A stretch of 64,000 bases of DNA from an uncultured Clostridia bacterium (GTDB taxonomy: Bacteria > Bacillota > Clostridia > Saccharofermentanales > Saccharofermentanaceae), in NCBI GenBank assembly GCA_946537885.1, contig CAMNGC010000003.1:1-64000 (forward strand), in the 5' to 3' direction. The position numbers and the translations under genes are program-made. Positions within the stretch are counted from its first letter, which is position 1, and every line of letters begins with the position of its first letter. Shown here in pieces: positions 8,791 to 18,252 of this stretch. The notes beneath the pieces are model-generated. The model was not told the DNA's origin and made no database searches. It saw only the letters and a program-made list of their open reading frames with translations.

Positions 8791-9048
8791 TCACCTCCAT
8801 CTGTAGTCCTGTTGTGTTGTAATGAAATACCTGACCGCATACTTGATGAAGTCCAATATGGTTGCATCATCAAGCCGGATGGTCAGGAATCCATAAGTGA
8901 GAACAATCGCAGCTGGAACGATCTTGTGTAGATGAATGAGAAATACAATCGATATCAGAGCTCCAATGCCGAGAATAACGAAATCCTTCAAGCTCCAGAA
9001 CCACATTGTCGGTTTTGCTTTCAAGTTTTCAGGGTATATATAATTCAT
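8791..9048 (-). CDS. PrgI-like conjugation membrane protein
   Basis: An 85-residue protein starting at ATG 9048, one base after the stop of the VirB6-like gene (TAAGATG), with its ribosome site GGAAAGGCAGG inside that gene. Two hydrophobic helices (about residues 20-60) are followed by a C-terminal helix ending in TTQQDYRWR. The size, topology and place between virB6 and virB4 match the PrgI family, small membrane partners of the channel (the VirB3 position). The longer frame starting at 9069 is less likely. Confidence 0.75.
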   Translation of the reverse strand: MNYIYPENLKAKPTMWFWSLKDFVILGIGALISIVFLIHLHKIVPAAIVLTYGFLTIRLDDATILDFIKYAVRYFITTQQDYRWR

Positions 9049-9049
9049 C

Positions 9050-9988
9050 TTATTTACCTGCCTTTCCAACTGCTTTCGCTATATTAACTGCTGTATAAGT
9101 CGTATGAACTGCACTCGAAATGCTTATTCTGTTGGGTCCTACTGAATCAAAACCGAATCTGTCTGCTATCCTTGGAACTTCGTTAGCAGCAAACATAATG
9201 CCCAGACCCAATACCAGACTGTCTGTCATAGTAAGAAGTCCCAGATACATCAGTGTTGTCTGCATAAATGCGGTCAGACAGAGCGCAATTACCTGTTTTA
9301 TCCAGTTGTTGAAACCATCTGTATAGCCTCTCGGGACGGAGAACATATACAGCGATCCGACTGCAATCTGAACCAGAAGGATACCGCCTCGTTTGATGTT
9401 CTGGAAGAACAGTTTTACTATGCAGTAACCAAAAGAAATCAGATATATCAGAGTAAGAAGACCCTGAAAACCCAGCATACTGGTGAAAACATATTCAAAC
9501 GTTTCCTTCACAAGAGTCATATAATCTCGTGAAGCCTGCGTCGTTATAAACGCATCAATAAGATCATGCGCAAACGTATTCTGAAGTGAAACGCAGAACC
9601 TGTATAATTCAACAGGTACTATGGTAAACAGGCTTACAGCAAAGAATCCTTTCAGGATATTCAGTGCTGTATTCTGGATATTGGCTCTTCCGTGTTGGTA
9701 TTCAATCGCCACATCAAATATTGCGACAACCATACCGGTTACAAACAGAGCCCAGCCAAACATCTGGAAAAGGTGTATAGCAGCCTGGATCCAACCGAGT
9801 TCAAACATATCAACTGTTAGACTGTTGATCTCTTCAAAGAAATCCGCTAATGCTCCGAAGATCGTATTATAAAGCCACCTGAGCATCGTATCCCAGATTA
9901 CTTCAGCTATTGCTTCTCCGATACCTTCGAAAGCTTCGGCAAGCAGTTCGCCAAGACCTTCCAGCAGATCTTCAAGCCAATCAAACAT
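9050..9988 (-). CDS. VirB6/TrbL-like polytopic channel protein
   Basis: A 312-residue protein. The N-terminus is acidic and amphipathic (LEDLLEGLGELLAEAFEG), then about six hydrophobic segments follow between residues 60 and 280. This is the topology of VirB6/TrbL inner-membrane channel subunits in Gram-positive conjugative elements. The start has a strong site (GGGGAGGTGATCGTAG). It is followed directly by the PrgI-like gene, as in related clostridial ICEs. Membrane protein identity rests on topology and gene order, not on a catalytic motif. Confidence 0.8.
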   Translation of the reverse strand: MFDWLEDLLEGLGELLAEAFEGIGEAIAEVIWDTMLRWLYNTIFGALADFFEEINSLTVDMFELGWIQAAIHLFQMFGWALFVTGMVVAIFDVAIEYQHGRANIQNTALNILKGFFAVSLFTIVPVELYRFCVSLQNTFAHDLIDAFITTQASRDYMTLVKETFEYVFTSMLGFQGLLTLIYLISFGYCIVKLFFQNIKRGGILLVQIAVGSLYMFSVPRGYTDGFNNWIKQVIALCLTAFMQTTLMYLGLLTMTDSLVLGLGIMFAANEVPRIADRFGFDSVGPNRISISSAVHTTYTAVNIAKAVGKAGK

Positions 9989-9994
9989 CTACGA

Positions 9995-10099
9995 TCACCT
10001 CCCCCTGAGCAACGTGAGAGTAATGATCGTAAAGATCTCAAAGCACGATATGCACGTATAAAAAACAATATCTAAGACTTCTGATATCCATTCAAACAT
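9995..10099 (-). CDS. 34-residue membrane peptide in the transfer operon
   Basis: A short ORF (MFEWISEVLDIVFYTC...LLRGR) with an excellent ribosome site AAGGAGGTGAGCGAAA before ATG 10099. Residues 8-30 are hydrophobic and could form one membrane helix; the end is basic (RGR). It ends six bases before the VirB6-like start. The site quality and tight packing between the pilin-like and VirB6 genes suggest it is real and translated. No family recognised; it could be a channel micro-subunit. Confidence 0.55.
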   Translation of the reverse strand: MFEWISEVLDIVFYTCISCFEIFTIITLTLLRGR

Positions 10100-10161
10100 T
10101 TTCGCTCACCTCCTTGTTTATTGAAAAGCGGCCCGTATGTTTCAACGAGCCGCCATTTCCG

Positions 10162-10548
10162 TCAGATAATCGTCCAAATGTACAGGGGTGCAGTGAGCGA
10201 GAATACCAAACAGGCAAAGAGTATACAAGGAGCTGCAAACTCAAACTGACCGTGCTTCCTGTACTCGAAGTAACTTGTGGCCACCTTCACGAAGAAGAGT
10301 ACCGACAGTATTACATCAATAACCGGGAATACAACATTGTTGACTATCTGCTCCACCTGAGTCCTTGCATCGTTCCAAGTACTCTCGACAGCGGAGGCTA
10401 CGTCACCGGTACCACCGCTACCACCTGATCCACCGCCGCCACTACCGGCAGCGAGACAAGGCACTGCCATGACTCCCACGATAAGAACTACCATGAGAAG
10501 AGTCACGATCCACTTGTGGGACCTTCCCACCTTAATAAGTTTGGTCAT
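10162..10548 (-). CDS. VirB2-like pilin candidate (DUF3852-like)
   Basis: A 128-residue protein from ATG 10548, behind AAGGAAGGTGG; an in-frame GTG nine bases earlier is less likely. A signal peptide or first membrane helix ends near the AGSGGGGSGG linker (about residues 35-47). Two further hydrophobic segments (about 70-90 and 105-125) follow. A leader, a short loop and two hydrophobic helices is the VirB2/TrbC pilin layout, and the gene precedes virB6. It fits DUF3852 proteins of clostridial elements as I know them. Confidence 0.68.
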   Translation of the reverse strand: MTKLIKVGRSHKWIVTLLMVVLIVGVMAVPCLAAGSGGGGSGGSGGTGDVASAVESTWNDARTQVEQIVNNVVFPVIDVILSVLFFVKVATSYFEYRKHGQFEFAAPCILFACLVFSLTAPLYIWTII

Positions 10549-10568
10549 AGAAACCACCTTCCTTTCAA

Positions 10569-13500
10569 TTATTCATTTCTTTTTCTTTTCACGACTACAA
10601 ATGCGATCGCTCCGCCGATAGCAACTGCGATCAATCCGATTACTGTACTCATAGAACCTCCTTCTTCACCTGTCGAAGGAATACCGGGAGGAGGTGTAGT
10701 GGGAACACTTACCGTCACCGTCTGTCCTTCATCATTGATATCTTCATGTGTTGTGATAAGTACTGTTTCTTCAGTTCTTTCTCCGTTAGCACCAATGATG
10801 GTCTGAACCAGATAGAGCTGCTCAAAGACAACGATTCTGTCGCCATCTCTAAGATCCTTGCCACTGAATGTGAAGGTCACATCAACTGTTCCGTCAGCAG
10901 TCTCAGGAGTAAACCTCAAGACACTGATTACGGGATTACCGTCACATGTGAACGGAACACCGGCAGAAGTCATAAGCTGGCCTCTGAGTTCGTAGTCTCT
11001 TCCGGGAACAAGGTTCTCGTAGGAGACAGTATCAGTCAGAGTTATCGTGTCAGAAGGATTGAATATCTTTTCACCATTAACTGTTGCTGTTGTTCCAATC
11101 TCAGGGAAGTAAACTGTCTGGTTTTTGTCAGTGATATCTGCATGTACTGCAACATGGACACCTTCGTAATCGATGTTCTCAAAAGCAACGACTGTCATGC
11201 CGGATAACAGAGAGGCATCGATATGGAACTCAATCTCAACGAATCCGCTGCCTGTATTAGCTGTGAATTCAGTTGTAGAAGTGATAATTTCACCTGCGGA
11301 ATCCCTCATAAACATGCCTGTATCAGCATTCATAAGAACGCCAGTTACGGTATATGTCTTACCGGGGATAAGACCTGTATAGGAGACCATATCTACAAGG
11401 ATGATCTCATCATCGATCCTTCCAACATGATCCTGCGTCTCATCTTCCTTAAGAGTTGTTCCTATCTCGGGGACTCTTACAGTCTGATTCTCATCACTAA
11501 GATCTGCATGAATAACAAGAGCAACGTTGTTGTATTCGAGAGTCTCGAAAGCAACGATATGCTTGTTTCCAAGCATTGTAAGATCAACAGTGAATTCAAC
11601 ATCAACGGTTCCGCTGGCTGTTTCAGGTACAAATGTTGTACATGCTGTGACAGGATTACCGTCCTCATCTCTCAGCACTTCACCAGTCTCCTTGATCATG
11701 AGTGTTCCGTAAACGGTATACTCAAGACCCGGAGTGATGTTCTCGTAAGAGACTTCATCAACGAGAGCAACCTCGGTGTAGCCCCTGGTCATCTCTCTCA
11801 TATCAGGATCATCGGAAAGTTCCTGATCGTAAAGTGTCGTTCCGATATCAGGAATATTGACTGTCTGATCGATATCTGTGATATCGTTATGAGTCGCGAT
11901 CCTGATGCCGTTGTACTGAAGTTCCTCAAAAGCAACCAGTGTCGTGTTATTGAGGAGTGAGCTGTCAAATGTAAAGACTACATCGACTGTTCCGTTTGCA
12001 GTCTCAGGTGTAAAGGTTACTGTGCTGCTGATAACATTACCGGATGCATCCACAATGAAGTCACCAAGATCTCTGTTCACAAGAGTTCCTGTAAGAGTAT
12101 AGGTCTTGCCGGGAAGAAGATTGCTGAAAGCAACAATATCGACAAGAGTGATACTGCCTGCCTGAGCAGCCACATGTGCATCTGTATCCAGACCAAGAAG
12201 AGTCGTATGGATATGAGGCACATATACTGTCTGATCAACATCATCAATATCCTCGTGAGCGATTATCAGAACATCACCATAGTAAAGGCTCTCAAAAGCT
12301 ACAAGAATCGTATTGTCAGCCAGTTCTCTGTCAAAGGTATATGTTACCTCGACCTGTCCGTCTTCCTCCTCAGGTGTAAAAGATACGGTTGCAGTGATGA
12401 CATTGCCATTGGCATCCTTCAGGGCTTCATTTGTGTTCTTATCCATGAGATAGCCTGTTACGGTATATTCAAGACCAGGAACAAGGTTTTCGTAGGTGAT
12501 GACATCCGCAAGTTCAACAGTAGGATAAGCTGCAACATGGTCGTCTGTACTGTTATCAGTGAGAGTAGTATGAATATCAGGTACTCTTACAGTCTGGCCT
12601 TCGTCCTCGAGGTCGAAATGTATGCCAACCCATTTTTCGCTGTCTTCATGTCTTACTCTCTCTCCGGCAACAAAGGTGCAGTTCCTTGCCACCTCAGTAT
12701 TAACTGTGAAGATAACTTCAACCGTTCCGTCAACACTCTCAGGAGTGAATGTAACTTCGGCTGTTGTTATCTCTTCTCCGCTTTCCTTATCGTAAAGCGT
12801 TCCGCACATAACATAAGTCTCACCGACATGAAGTCCGTTGTACTCGACTGTGTCTACGAGGGTGATCTCCTCACGAACAATCGTAACGTGCTCCTGTGTC
12901 TCAGCATCCGCTAGAGTTGTTCCAACGATAGGGTTATGGTTCAAGAACTCACCCTGAATGCCCTCAACTACAGGCCAGGTCATGTTATCAACCACATAAT
13001 CCCTGACTCGGGGAGAAAGACGGAATCCGTAGTAATTAGGATCTGTCTCGTAGTATTCAGGAGCTTCAGTCTCGATAACAAGATAACTGTGATCGATAGG
13101 CATTCCTTCAAGGAGATAGATACCATCACCATCGTCATCAGAGAGATCTTCGCAGTATACCGTGTCACTCTCGTCGTAGTTACCGTTGACGTTCACATCG
13201 TTGTATACGCAGAAAGTAGCTCCGGTAAGTCTTTCGCCTGTCTCAGCATCGTACTTCTCGATCCTCATGGAACCGGTTGATGTGATGGGGTTGACTACAG
13301 GAGATGTAGAGAAATCAGCATGTACGGTAGATGTGAACGTAGTTGCATCGTATGAACCGGGCACCGATATAGAATCGTCTCCACAAACAAGAACTGCAGT
13401 AATAGATCCGTCTGAAGGAGTCCATGTGATCGTGATCTTCCTTACAGAATCATCAGATGCACAGTCGATCTCGATCCATTCACCATCGAAGTAGATCTCT

Positions 13501-15722
13501 GTTGCGGGGCTTGTCTCCCTTACGTAGTAGACTTTTGTCTGCTGGGAGCTCACAGTACGGAGCTGCCTTGTGAATGAGATACCGCTATAGATATAGTGAC
13601 CATTGTTATCGGGATCGCTCATTGTGCCAACTGCATTGGTACAAGCCTCATCGGAATAAACCGTAAAGACTGCTCCTCTGGCAGCACGGCCCTGATCATC
13701 AACCTTCAGGATTGAGAAATCAGCATTCGCATAAACATAGGGAGTATTCTTCCAGGGTTTGCTCGTGAAATCAGCAGATACAGAGGAAGTTACTCCATTG
13801 TATGAGCCATTCTTGGTCACAAGTGCTGTAGCATTGCCGAAATTAGAGACAGCACCTTCATAAAGATACGCCGTGATGGATCCATCTGCAGGATTCCAAA
13901 CAACACGGACAGTCCTGATAGTTGAATCGAGCTCGCACGTAGCGCTTCTCCAAGTACCATCGACCTTGATCTCAGTAGCCGGGGATATCTCTCTTATGTA
14001 GTAGATACCGGGCTGAGCACTCGCTGTCCTGGATCTGTTACCCCATGTAATCTGAGAAGATGTGTAGATACCATCTCCGTCAGGATCTGAAAGTGTGATT
14101 TCAGAAGCTGTTGTGCAGGCAGTATTGGTGTACACACCAAACGTCGCACCTCTAGCATCGTGACCTTGCTCATCTTCCTTTTTGATCGTAAAGGTTGCGT
14201 TTGCGTTGACCTGCTGGTAGTTAACTGTATTTCCGTTCTGTCCGGAAGTACCGAAACTTATAGTACCGGAAGTTAGGTTGTTACTGTTTCTGTTTGCGGA
14301 TTGTGTTCCCGAAATACCAGTTGCTGTCCATGTCATTTTTCCTGTATCACGCGCAACTGAGATGTTAACCGAATAGACTGTATCGTTAGCTGCGAACGTT
14401 GCAGGTCTCCATGAACCATCAATACATACCTCTGAGGCTGGAGAAGTCTCTCTAATAGTGTAGTTTCTGCTAATAGCGGTGGTAATAGGATTTCCGTTAC
14501 TGTCAGCATCAAAATAGTACTGAGAACCATCATCACTGAACACTGATGCTCTTATGGAAATGGAGTAATGACCGTTGTTATCGGCATCAGACATGGTTCC
14601 AAATACAGACCCATCCTCATTGTATACTGTAAATGTTGCACCTCGAGAAGGATTGCCAAGATCATCTACTTTTATAGTATTCAGCGTAGCGTTTGCTATG
14701 TATCTTTCCTGATAGTACTCATAGATGAAGGATGCATAAACTTTTTCGGCTGTACCTGTAGCAGACACACAAAGCTGATTGCCATTTTCAGGTCTCCAGA
14801 GAATAACACCCCAGAGATTACCAGCATCGTTATCGTCAAGGTCGTAGATAACCTCGCCGCCCTGGCCAGCCTCGACACCTCCGTTATAAACCCTTTTCCA
14901 CTCGAAGGTAATAAGCTCATTAACGGTAGTTGTTGTAAGATCACTGCCATTATAATTTACAACAGGGCCCCAATGATCACGGCTATTGGCCGGAGTATAC
15001 CCATCGTACTGATAAGCAAAATGTGCTGTGCCATTTCCTTCAACAGCTGTAGGACCATTAGGATTAGCCTGAGCATCAGAGGAAGACCTGTAGAGTGAGA
15101 TATTTCCTGTAGAATCCACTCCTCTTATGGATCTGTTCCTGTAGTTACTTATCCTTCCTCTGAGGACATTAATCTCACCCTGAATGGTATCGTTTCTGGA
15201 ATAATATGTATTACCTGAAACTGCTTCCCATATGAGCGCCTGTGTAGCAACATACTTCTGATAGTTGCCATTAGCCATAAGGTCATCAGCTGAAGCATCA
15301 CGGTTATAAATGTTAGTATCCGTAACACCCCAACCATTCTCACCGTTGTATCCACAGACATAGATCATGCCGACAGCGTCTCTGACAGACATGTCATACT
15401 GATCGCACCAATCATTGTTTTCGTACATTTCAGCATTGACGGTATCTCCGGTATTAAGGGTCTTTCCCTTCTCAATGCAATAAACGGGAACCCAACTACC
15501 ATCACGCTCGACTGCCTTGGCATTACATGAGATCGTATCATTCTCGTTATTGCTGTTGAAAAGTTCAGCACTTCTGGAGCTGTCTGTCATGTGGATCGTA
15601 CCTGAAGCAATAGGGGTTCCCCAGGCATTAACCCTTACGCCTGAGGCTATAGGAGTCAGACCAATTACAGCTGCAATAGTTGCAGCCAAGATTCTTTCAA
15701 TTACTTTTTTTGTCTTTGCCAT
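10569..15722 (-). CDS. Giant sortase-anchored adhesin with thioester, SpaA and VaFE domains
   Basis: A 1717-residue surface protein. A signal peptide covers residues 1-33. A thioester adhesin domain follows, with candidate bond partners Cys82 (VYCIEKG) and Gln161 (ATQALIWE). Four SpaA/Cna-B-like domains start near 340, 510, 665 and 820, each with a (R/T)GA(T/V)F motif. About six VaFE / Thr-Gln ester-bond domains fill residues 930-1670 (LVAFESLYY, LVAFEELQY, IVAFETLEY, VVAFENIDY, IVVFEQLYL and one degenerate VAGERV). The end has an LPxTG-like sorting signal IPSTGEEGG, a membrane helix and the tail KRKRNE. It probably forms a cross-linked stalk that binds a surface or mating partner. Confidence 0.9.
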   Translation of the reverse strand: MAKTKKVIERILAATIAAVIGLTPIASGVRVNAWGTPIASGTIHMTDSSRSAELFNSNNENDTISCNAKAVERDGSWVPVYCIEKGKTLNTGDTVNAEMYENNDWCDQYDMSVRDAVGMIYVCGYNGENGWGVTDTNIYNRDASADDLMANGNYQKYVATQALIWEAVSGNTYYSRNDTIQGEINVLRGRISNYRNRSIRGVDSTGNISLYRSSSDAQANPNGPTAVEGNGTAHFAYQYDGYTPANSRDHWGPVVNYNGSDLTTTTVNELITFEWKRVYNGGVEAGQGGEVIYDLDDNDAGNLWGVILWRPENGNQLCVSATGTAEKVYASFIYEYYQERYIANATLNTIKVDDLGNPSRGATFTVYNEDGSVFGTMSDADNNGHYSISIRASVFSDDGSQYYFDADSNGNPITTAISRNYTIRETSPASEVCIDGSWRPATFAANDTVYSVNISVARDTGKMTWTATGISGTQSANRNSNNLTSGTISFGTSGQNGNTVNYQQVNANATFTIKKEDEQGHDARGATFGVYTNTACTTASEITLSDPDGDGIYTSSQITWGNRSRTASAQPGIYYIREISPATEIKVDGTWRSATCELDSTIRTVRVVWNPADGSITAYLYEGAVSNFGNATALVTKNGSYNGVTSSVSADFTSKPWKNTPYVYANADFSILKVDDQGRAARGAVFTVYSDEACTNAVGTMSDPDNNGHYIYSGISFTRQLRTVSSQQTKVYYVRETSPATEIYFDGEWIEIDCASDDSVRKITITWTPSDGSITAVLVCGDDSISVPGSYDATTFTSTVHADFSTSPVVNPITSTGSMRIEKYDAETGERLTGATFCVYNDVNVNGNYDESDTVYCEDLSDDDGDGIYLLEGMPIDHSYLVIETEAPEYYETDPNYYGFRLSPRVRDYVVDNMTWPVVEGIQGEFLNHNPIVGTTLADAETQEHVTIVREEITLVDTVEYNGLHVGETYVMCGTLYDKESGEEITTAEVTFTPESVDGTVEVIFTVNTEVARNCTFVAGERVRHEDSEKWVGIHFDLEDEGQTVRVPDIHTTLTDNSTDDHVAAYPTVELADVITYENLVPGLEYTVTGYLMDKNTNEALKDANGNVITATVSFTPEEEDGQVEVTYTFDRELADNTILVAFESLYYGDVLIIAHEDIDDVDQTVYVPHIHTTLLGLDTDAHVAAQAGSITLVDIVAFSNLLPGKTYTLTGTLVNRDLGDFIVDASGNVISSTVTFTPETANGTVDVVFTFDSSLLNNTTLVAFEELQYNGIRIATHNDITDIDQTVNIPDIGTTLYDQELSDDPDMREMTRGYTEVALVDEVSYENITPGLEYTVYGTLMIKETGEVLRDEDGNPVTACTTFVPETASGTVDVEFTVDLTMLGNKHIVAFETLEYNNVALVIHADLSDENQTVRVPEIGTTLKEDETQDHVGRIDDEIILVDMVSYTGLIPGKTYTVTGVLMNADTGMFMRDSAGEIITSTTEFTANTGSGFVEIEFHIDASLLSGMTVVAFENIDYEGVHVAVHADITDKNQTVYFPEIGTTATVNGEKIFNPSDTITLTDTVSYENLVPGRDYELRGQLMTSAGVPFTCDGNPVISVLRFTPETADGTVDVTFTFSGKDLRDGDRIVVFEQLYLVQTIIGANGERTEETVLITTHEDINDEGQTVTVSVPTTPPPGIPSTGEEGGSMSTVIGLIAVAIGGAIAFVVVKRKRNE

Positions 15723-15757
15723 TTTATTTTTCCTTTCTGAAAAATGGGCATAAGAAA

Positions 15758-15780
15758 AGCACCCTCGTAATGAAGGTGCT
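15758..15780. terminator. Hairpin between the CAP lipoprotein and adhesin genes
   Basis: AGCACCCTC-GTAA-TGAAGGTGCT forms a stem of about nine pairs, followed by TTTTCTTA on the minus strand. It lies downstream of the CAP-domain gene and upstream of the adhesin, so it may terminate or attenuate transcription between them. Confidence 0.6.
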
Positions 15781-15805
15781 CTTCAATATGCGTTTGATTA
15801 GTCTT

Positions 15806-16684
15806 TTATAGATTGTTACCTATGTACTGAACTGTTGCGCTTCCACCACCTGACCACGTGTTGGTGTCAGGATCATAAACCATCCTTCTGAACCCAACAG
15901 AGTAAATAGAAGTTGCATAATCAGCTTCCCACGCTCCTCTATGGCCATCAGAACTGAATAATCCGTTATATGCTGCAGTTGGATCAATATCACTTGCTAG
16001 ATTGGTCTCAATAGCAGCTCCACCATTGGGTCTCCAATGAGAAAACTGAACCGTACATTCAGCTGCTCTGAGTCTTAGTTCGTCAATGTGATCAGTGTCT
16101 GTTGGAAGTCTGGGAATTCCAATGCTTTCGCGATAGTCATTAACCATTGAATCCAATCCAGACATATCCACATAGTAACCGTAGATCCTCTGCGTTGTTC
16201 CATTGCCCATATCAATATCTATTATCTCGTATCCGTTATCACGGGCGGATTGGTCAATATCAAATACAACTGGCTCCGGAGTAGGAGTCGCAGTAGGGGC
16301 TGGTGTTGGTGTAGAAGTTGGATCAGGTGTTGCAGGTGGAGCTTGTGTTGCTGTGGCTACAGGAGCCGATGTTGCGGTTGGAGCAACATTTTCAGCAGAA
16401 GCTTGCTCCTGAACCTGAGTTGCTTCTGAACTTTCAGTAACTTCAGGTGTAGGAGTTGAAGTTGCCGTGGGAATAGGCATAGATGTAGGTCGCGGCGTTT
16501 CTGTCGCTTCAAATATGGTTTCTTGGGTTGTAGCTGATGATTCTTCCTGAGTCTCTACTGTAGCAGTTGTGATCTCGATATCGTCGCTATTAGATATTTC
16601 TGTAGTTTTATTATTATTGCAACCGGCGATTACGAGGATTGCAGCTACGATTAAGACTGCGGGGATAGCCCTTATAGTCTTCAT
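15806..16684 (-). CDS. CAP-domain lipoprotein
   Basis: A 292-residue secreted lipoprotein. The signal peptide ends in a lipobox IAGC (cysteine about residue 22). Residues 25-140 are a Thr/Pro/Ala-rich linker with PTPTPTP-type repeats that probably crosses the wall. The C-terminal part (about 165-292) resembles a CAP/SCP domain: helix ELRLRAAECTVQFSHWRPNG, then a SDGHRGAWE segment with the second histidine. CAP proteins of bacteria are secreted with mostly unknown roles. Its place before the adhesin suggests a surface role in mating or attachment. Confidence 0.75.
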   Translation of the reverse strand: MKTIRAIPAVLIVAAILVIAGCNNNKTTEISNSDDIEITTATVETQEESSATTQETIFEATETPRPTSMPIPTATSTPTPEVTESSEATQVQEQASAENVAPTATSAPVATATQAPPATPDPTSTPTPAPTATPTPEPVVFDIDQSARDNGYEIIDIDMGNGTTQRIYGYYVDMSGLDSMVNDYRESIGIPRLPTDTDHIDELRLRAAECTVQFSHWRPNGGAAIETNLASDIDPTAAYNGLFSSDGHRGAWEADYATSIYSVGFRRMVYDPDTNTWSGGGSATVQYIGNNL

Positions 16685-16783
16685 AACTGTGACCTCCTGT
16701 ATTTGGTTGTAATTTCAATTTACTCGCATCAAGAACAATTGTCTACAGTTTAACCTCACAAAACTATGCTTTACTACCGGAAA

Positions 16784-17266
16784 TCACATAACCTGTCCCA
16801 TTAATACACCACAACTCTCGTCCTGATCTTCAGACTCATCATCACTATCTCCACTGATGGAAGATGACTCCGGAGTATTGGAAGACTCCTCTTCAGGTTC
16901 ATCGTTGGATTCCTGAACATGTGGATTCTCATTCTTCTGCTTGTCAAACTCACGCCTGTACTGCTGCGAGATTGCCATTGTCTGAGAATAAGCCTTAAAC
17001 ACAGCATCGTGGATAGCCTTTCTCATCTCAGAAGTAACAGGGTGAGCCACCTCGTTGAACTGCTTCTCTCCGGACTTCTCGGATGTGCGCTGAGGCATCG
17101 AGATAAAGAGCCCCTTCGGACCATCCACAATGCTGATCCCATGTACCGTGAAGCAGTCAGCAATAGTGATCAGTGCGGCTGCCTTCTTGTTCTGAGTAGG
17201 ATCGTCATTGATCCAAGTGATCTTTGCCTTTACGTTAGGCGTTGTGATTGTGTTGTTTTCGCTCAT
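16784..17266 (-). CDS. spoVG: SpoVG-family regulatory protein carried by the ICE
   Basis: A 160-residue protein whose first 100 residues match SpoVG: a KAAALITIADCFTVHGISIV strand-helix core, GLFISMPQR and FNEVAHPVTSEMRKAI. SpoVG proteins are small DNA/RNA-binding regulators. A 60-residue acidic Ser/Glu/Asp-rich tail is added to the core, beyond the usual 85-100 residues. It sits in the accessory block of the element, where SpoVG-like genes are often found in clostridial ICEs. Confidence 0.88.
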   Translation of the reverse strand: MSENNTITTPNVKAKITWINDDPTQNKKAAALITIADCFTVHGISIVDGPKGLFISMPQRTSEKSGEKQFNEVAHPVTSEMRKAIHDAVFKAYSQTMAISQQYRREFDKQKNENPHVQESNDEPEEESSNTPESSSISGDSDDESEDQDESCGVLMGQVM

Positions 17267-17281
17267 AATTAAACCTCCATA

Positions 17282-17941
17282 TTAATTGAAACTGATAAAA
17301 CTGAAGCCGACATCTGCAGCTGTCTCTTCCGGTGTAATCTCCGGAGCATTGGAGTACTTAGTCTTGTACTTTTCAATCTCCTCATCTGTTAAGGATCTGC
17401 AGTCCTCCTCGCCCAAGCCAACTACAAGGAAATCTCCGGCGATAATGCCACCGCCGTCCAAATACCGATTCCCTTCCTTGTTCTTGAGCTTTGCTTCTTC
17501 ATCCCCGACTAATGCCGTCTCGTCGGAGTTGTAGACATATTCGATATATCCGCCGACTGCCTTTTGCTTTGCTTCAAGGGTGTCGGGGATCTCTGCCTCA
17601 TACGGAGCTTTTAATGGCTCAACATACAGGACTTTGATTAGATCTGAGGTGTCAACCTTTGACTCATCGAAAGGTGTCTTCACAAAGCCCATCGAATCAC
17701 AATAAAAAGCACCATCTTCAGTAACGACAACATCTGATACCGACATCGATCTGCCGTTATGAAGAGGGTGTCCCTCATCATTGAACATCCTGAAAGCTGA
17801 TTCGAGATCTTTAACATCTGCTTCTGCATCGAAGACTTTTCGATAGATCGTCGGATCTACCATATCAACCTTCTTAAAAGGCTGATAGCTCAGACCGAGT
17901 GAATCCTTATCGGGGTCGATCTGGTAAATTTTGAGCCGCAT
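17282..17941 (-). CDS. YodL/DUF3846-like ICE accessory protein
   Basis: A 219-residue soluble protein with a strong ribosome site (GGAGGTGACAAAAG). The N-terminal half (MRLKIYQIDPDKD through LHNGRSMSVSDVV) fits the YodL domain. The C-terminal half (IKVLYVEPLKAPYEAEIPDTL through AGDFLVVG) fits the DUF3846 domain. Both are common in clostridial mobile elements and have no settled function. It overlaps the upstream AbrB-like gene by 35 bases. Confidence 0.75.
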   Translation of the reverse strand: MRLKIYQIDPDKDSLGLSYQPFKKVDMVDPTIYRKVFDAEADVKDLESAFRMFNDEGHPLHNGRSMSVSDVVVTEDGAFYCDSMGFVKTPFDESKVDTSDLIKVLYVEPLKAPYEAEIPDTLEAKQKAVGGYIEYVYNSDETALVGDEEAKLKNKEGNRYLDGGGIIAGDFLVVGLGEEDCRSLTDEEIEKYKTKYSNAPEITPEETAADVGFSFISFN

Positions 17942-18230
17942 CTTTTGTCACCTCCTTGTCAACCAGCGCCTTAGAAAGCGCCGAGATCGCCTTAAGCATC
18001 TCGTCTGTACTCATCTGGGAGAGAAACTCGTCTAGCGAGATATCCTTGCTCCTGGGGACAAACTTAATGCAGTCTGTGCAGATCTTCTCCTTGGTGATAA
18101 CAACACATGTTCTGTCATTGTTCATAGCAAAGGTCAAAACATCGTTGTATCTCATATCCAGGATCTGTCTGAATTCGTAGGGGATAGTAGTTCTTCCTCT
18201 CTTACCGAGTATTCTTCTAATCATTGTCAT
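17907..18230 (-). CDS. AbrB/SpoVT-like DNA-binding protein
   Basis: A 107-residue protein, started at ATG 18230 behind AGGTGATCACCAAG; a longer frame to 18269 runs into the upstream gene. Residues 3-45 (MIRRILGKRGRTTIPYEFRQIL) form a swapped-hairpin AbrB-type DNA-binding domain. A CTDCI pair of cysteines follows, shared in form with the upstream gene product (CTDCINL). It probably regulates element genes. The overlap with neighbours implies translational coupling. Confidence 0.75.
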   Translation of the reverse strand: MTMIRRILGKRGRTTIPYEFRQILDMRYNDVLTFAMNNDRTCVVITKEKICTDCIKFVPRSKDISLDEFLSQMSTDEMLKAISALSKALVDKEVTKDAAQNLPDRPR

Positions 18231-18252
18231 CTTGGTGATCACCTCATTTCTC

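Noticed and set aside
16200-16420. Valine/glycine-rich plus-strand frame opposite the CAP lipoprotein linker
   Set aside because: Produced by the Pro/Thr repeats of the linker on the minus strand.
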